A stretch of DNA of 64,000 bases, from NCBI GenBank assembly GCA_047495785.1, contig JBLDXI010000029.1, forward strand, positions 2,046,001 through 2,110,000, in the 5' to 3' direction. The notes beneath the pieces were generated by a model. The model was not told the origin of the DNA. It ran no database searches and saw nothing but the letters and a program-made list of their open reading frames with translations. The translations under genes and the position numbers were made by a program. The stretch is from Lepidodermella squamata. Lineage: Eukaryota > Gastrotricha. Below, piece after piece: positions 61,699 through 64,000 of this stretch. Positions within the stretch are counted from its first letter, which is position 1, and each line of letters starts with the position of its first letter.

Positions 61699-62888
61699 TC
61701 GAATCCCTAGGTCAGGTTTAGTTGATTTTACGCTGGCGACGCCGGCCACTAAGGTTACTGGTTTTCTGTAATTATTAGGCTATTTTCAGCTTTTTAGGAG
61801 AGCAAAAAACAATTACATGTAATTTTCACCAATGCAGAACACAAGTGTTCATTTTCGAGCGAGGTAACTACCAACCAGAGACTTAATTCAGTCTATGCTA
61901 CCAACAAATCGTTTATAACAACCAATATTGACCTATGAAATAATATGAAGATCCAGGTTAAACTTTCGCAGAAAACCGAACAATTCTTGGAAAAACACCC
62001 TGAAATTTAGTTCTTTGTAACTGGCTTTAGTTGAGGAGAATTTAATACTCATGCAGGATCGGCCGCGTGCGCCACTCTTCTGCACATGGGGAAAGGTATT
62101 TGCGAACCAATGGTTTATGCCAGTATTTTCTTACAAACAGCAACTGCCCAGCGTGAAACATCGACAGATCAACCACAATGTTTCTGAGAAAATTCCACCA
62201 GCAGATTCCGTTTGCCTTTTGCCTCACGGGTTTGCATCTCAGCAGCTGGTGGCTGATTACACGCTGATTACACGCTGCTAATCGTTTTTTAGGCAACTTC
62301 TAGGGTAACTTTGTATTGTTTATATGTATATATTGACCGCGCTCTGTGTATACCCTGCAACCCTGAATATCGCCGATTTTCAGCCCTCATACATTTGAAG
62401 TGGCAGATTTTATTTACCCGCTTATTCATCCCCGCCTCGCCCGGGTCAGGTATATATGGCTGCACGCAAATTATAAAACACTTCGCAAAGCTAAGCAAGT
62501 GCCAATACGCTTTATTGAAACATTTCAGCCACGATGAGTAATAGGAAATACCGCATTGGTGATACGGTGATTATCACAAATTGAAAAACTCCAATGATCT
62601 CTTTCTGTTTGTTTCTATCGTTTCTGATGAAGCGCAATTTGAAATCCTGGAATCTGCAATGAAATCATTAAAAAACGATTCGACATTATTATCACTTTGA
62701 ACTGTAGAGAAAAATATCATCTTTGCGCAGAACCAAATATTCTGACCATTAAATGATTATGAATTTAAATTGAAACGGCTCAAACAGCAGAGGCCACAAG
62801 AGTCATAATTAGTATGAACCTTTATTGTGTCAACCATCTCTTTTTCAATTCATGCTACATAAGTTGAGGCTACATAAATCACAGAAGA
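61699..62888. other. intergenic region, no supported gene
   Basis: Short overlapping open frames on both strands at about 62042-62300 have no family resemblance. Nothing else is recognised. Confidence 0.35.
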
Positions 62889-62990
62889 TATTGAGCTTTG
62901 GGTTCATCATTGTTCACCAGTTCACCCTGTTTGGAGCTTTACGTAAAAACAGGGTGAACTGGTGAACAATGATGAACCCAAAGCTCAATA
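62889..62990. repeat. perfect 44-bp inverted repeat with 14-nt spacer
   Basis: Arms 62889-62932 and 62947-62990 are exact reverse complements. The right arm continues into sequence also present 3' of the propeller gene at 58855 (aagctcaatagcttcagact), so it is the ancestral copy. The left arm is a snap-back duplicate. Confidence 0.95.
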
Positions 62991-63083
62991 GCTTCAGACT
63001 ATATTAAGGATAATGTGATGCCTTGGGGAAGACTCATCCCGTTGAAATTTGGGAATTCAAGGTATTCAAAAGTAAATTTTCAT

Positions 63084-64000
63084 TTAAAAGGCACTGAAAA
63101 CTGCGAGAATAGCACACAGAGAGGCGATTCCGAAACTTCCAATTGACCTGGAGCTGTTAGATGTAGCTGCTTGCAGGCCGAGAGATCCGATCGCTTGCTT
63201 CAGATTTGGTTGATCAAGATACCGGAAATAGACAGCATTGTTATAATAAGACAACCCAGACACCGATTCGTGTTTTTTGTCAAGTAACTTGCCAGTTTTT
63301 CTGTCCATCAGCGTTAGCCCTCTGCAAGCCTCGGAGAATATGAAGCTATCCGTGACCACGGTGTAAGGCCGCGAACTTCTAGCACCCTGGCCCATGGTGT
63401 CACAGGAGAATTCAGCCACTCCCTTTCCATTGGCAACGTTCAACACAATTATTTTAGAGTTCACACTATCCATCGCGTAGATTAAATTTCCATCCGTGGC
63501 AATGCTAGAAACATCAGCCGTTTCCTTGCTCAAGATGTAAGTATTAGCGACAGCCATCTTCTTGCCTTTGGTGATATCAATACCGAGGAACTTGACTTGA
63601 CATCCCGATGCGGGGCAGGCTACAGTAGGGACAATAGCTCGATTTTTGGCTAAGATCGGTGCGAACCATATCGAGCTCGCAACACTCGGGTCATCAAATG
63701 TTATCGTACCCAGAATTTCGCCAGTTACGGCGTCAATTTGAGTAAGGGAGAAGGCATGGGATACAAACAGCCGTGAATCGTCGCTTAGGGAAATTGCATA
63801 GATTTCGAAGTCGCCAAGTTCTACTTCAATCGTCGCGTTGCCGATTGTCTTGCCTATCGGGAAGAACCCAATTACGTTTCTTGAATAGAAAAGCGAGTAC
63901 CAAAAGCCCGTATCCGAGCCTACAGCGCCGACGAAGGCGTTCGAGGGCAAGTAGCTAAACGTGTCAAACTGGAATGTCTCCACGCCTCCAAAATTATCCT
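63084..64000 (-). CDS. PQQ-like beta-propeller protein, third copy, cut by window edge
   Basis: C-terminal 300 residues or so of a propeller protein close to that at 58855 (shared: VPTVACPASGCQ, GIDITKGKKMAVANTY, RSSRPYTVVTDSFIFSEACR) with the same hydrophobic tail (GSFGIASLCAILAVFSAF). The frame is open to the window end, and the start lies beyond it. It is tandem to the intact copy, in the same direction. Confidence 0.85.
   Translation of the reverse strand, partial: DNFGGVETFQFDTFSYLPSNAFVGAVGSDTGFWYSLFYSRNVIGFFPIGKTIGNATIEVELGDFEIYAISLSDDSRLFVSHAFSLTQIDAVTGEILGTITFDDPSVASSIWFAPILAKNRAIVPTVACPASGCQVKFLGIDITKGKKMAVANTYILSKETADVSSIATDGNLIYAMDSVNSKIIVLNVANGKGVAEFSCDTMGQGARSSRPYTVVTDSFIFSEACRGLTLMDRKTGKLLDKKHESVSGLSYYNNAVYFRYLDQPNLKQAIGSLGLQAATSNSSRSIGSFGIASLCAILAVFSAF

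Noticed and set aside
1-64000. CRISPR arrays, bacterial operons, rRNA genes
   Set aside because: No regularly spaced repeats of that type, no ribosome-binding-site-led operons and no rRNA sequence; all evidence is eukaryotic.

Overview
The window looks like nuclear DNA of a small invertebrate with a compact genome. The best guess is a nematode; a tardigrade or another ecdysozoan is not excluded. The reasons are introns of about 45-60 nt with TTTCAG-type acceptors, a U6 snRNA gene, Cys-loop channels, a heparan sulfate 3-O-sulfotransferase, Ly6-type surface proteins and many cut-and-paste DNA elements. Nothing indicates a prokaryote or a plasmid.

Layout. From 0.5 to 22.8 kb and again at 39.4-41.7 kb there is a family of six intronless GABA-B-like (class C) receptor genes in two subfamilies. 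One copy carries an in-frame stop. Relics in between are a receptor fragment and two copies of a serine-protease-like fragment. Embedded in this stretch are a small heat shock protein with an unusually long Ala-rich N-terminal half and a two-domain Ly6/uPAR-like protein. A non-autonomous hAT-type element with a palindromic element nested in it lies at 22.9-24.5 kb. Two tandem Cys-loop channel genes and a third broken one lie at 25.7-28.7 kb.

From 28.9 to 38.4 kb, and inverted at 57.6-64 kb, are copies of a gene pair. One member is a secreted, probably GPI-anchored PQQ-like beta-propeller protein. The other is a secreted, very basic Gly/Lys/Ser-rich protein. The plus-strand propeller copy is cut by a 6.2-kb element (30498-36688) flanked by a 7-bp direct repeat. 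That element encodes a putative tyrosine recombinase and two membrane proteins. One membrane-protein gene has a promoter with CCAAT-type and TATA motifs and ends in a histone-type 3' stem-loop. This element is the most novel thing in the window.

From 42 to 51.7 kb are a piggyBac-type MITE, a secreted TIG-like protein and a 15-exon GH31 glucosidase-like gene. The GH31 gene appears catalytically dead, uses one GC-AG intron, and has a 2.2-kb Mutator-like element sitting inside a 49-nt intron. From 54 to 57.4 kb are the 3-O-sulfotransferase, two TIR/palindromic elements and the U6 gene. A degraded LINE reverse transcriptase fragment lies near 61.6 kb.

The receptors, channels, Ly6 protein and propellers all look like surface or secreted proteins, many in young tandem or inverted duplications. 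This suggests a fast-evolving chemosensory or cell-surface region. That functional reading is inference; gene structures were checked by reading-frame continuity across inferred splice sites.
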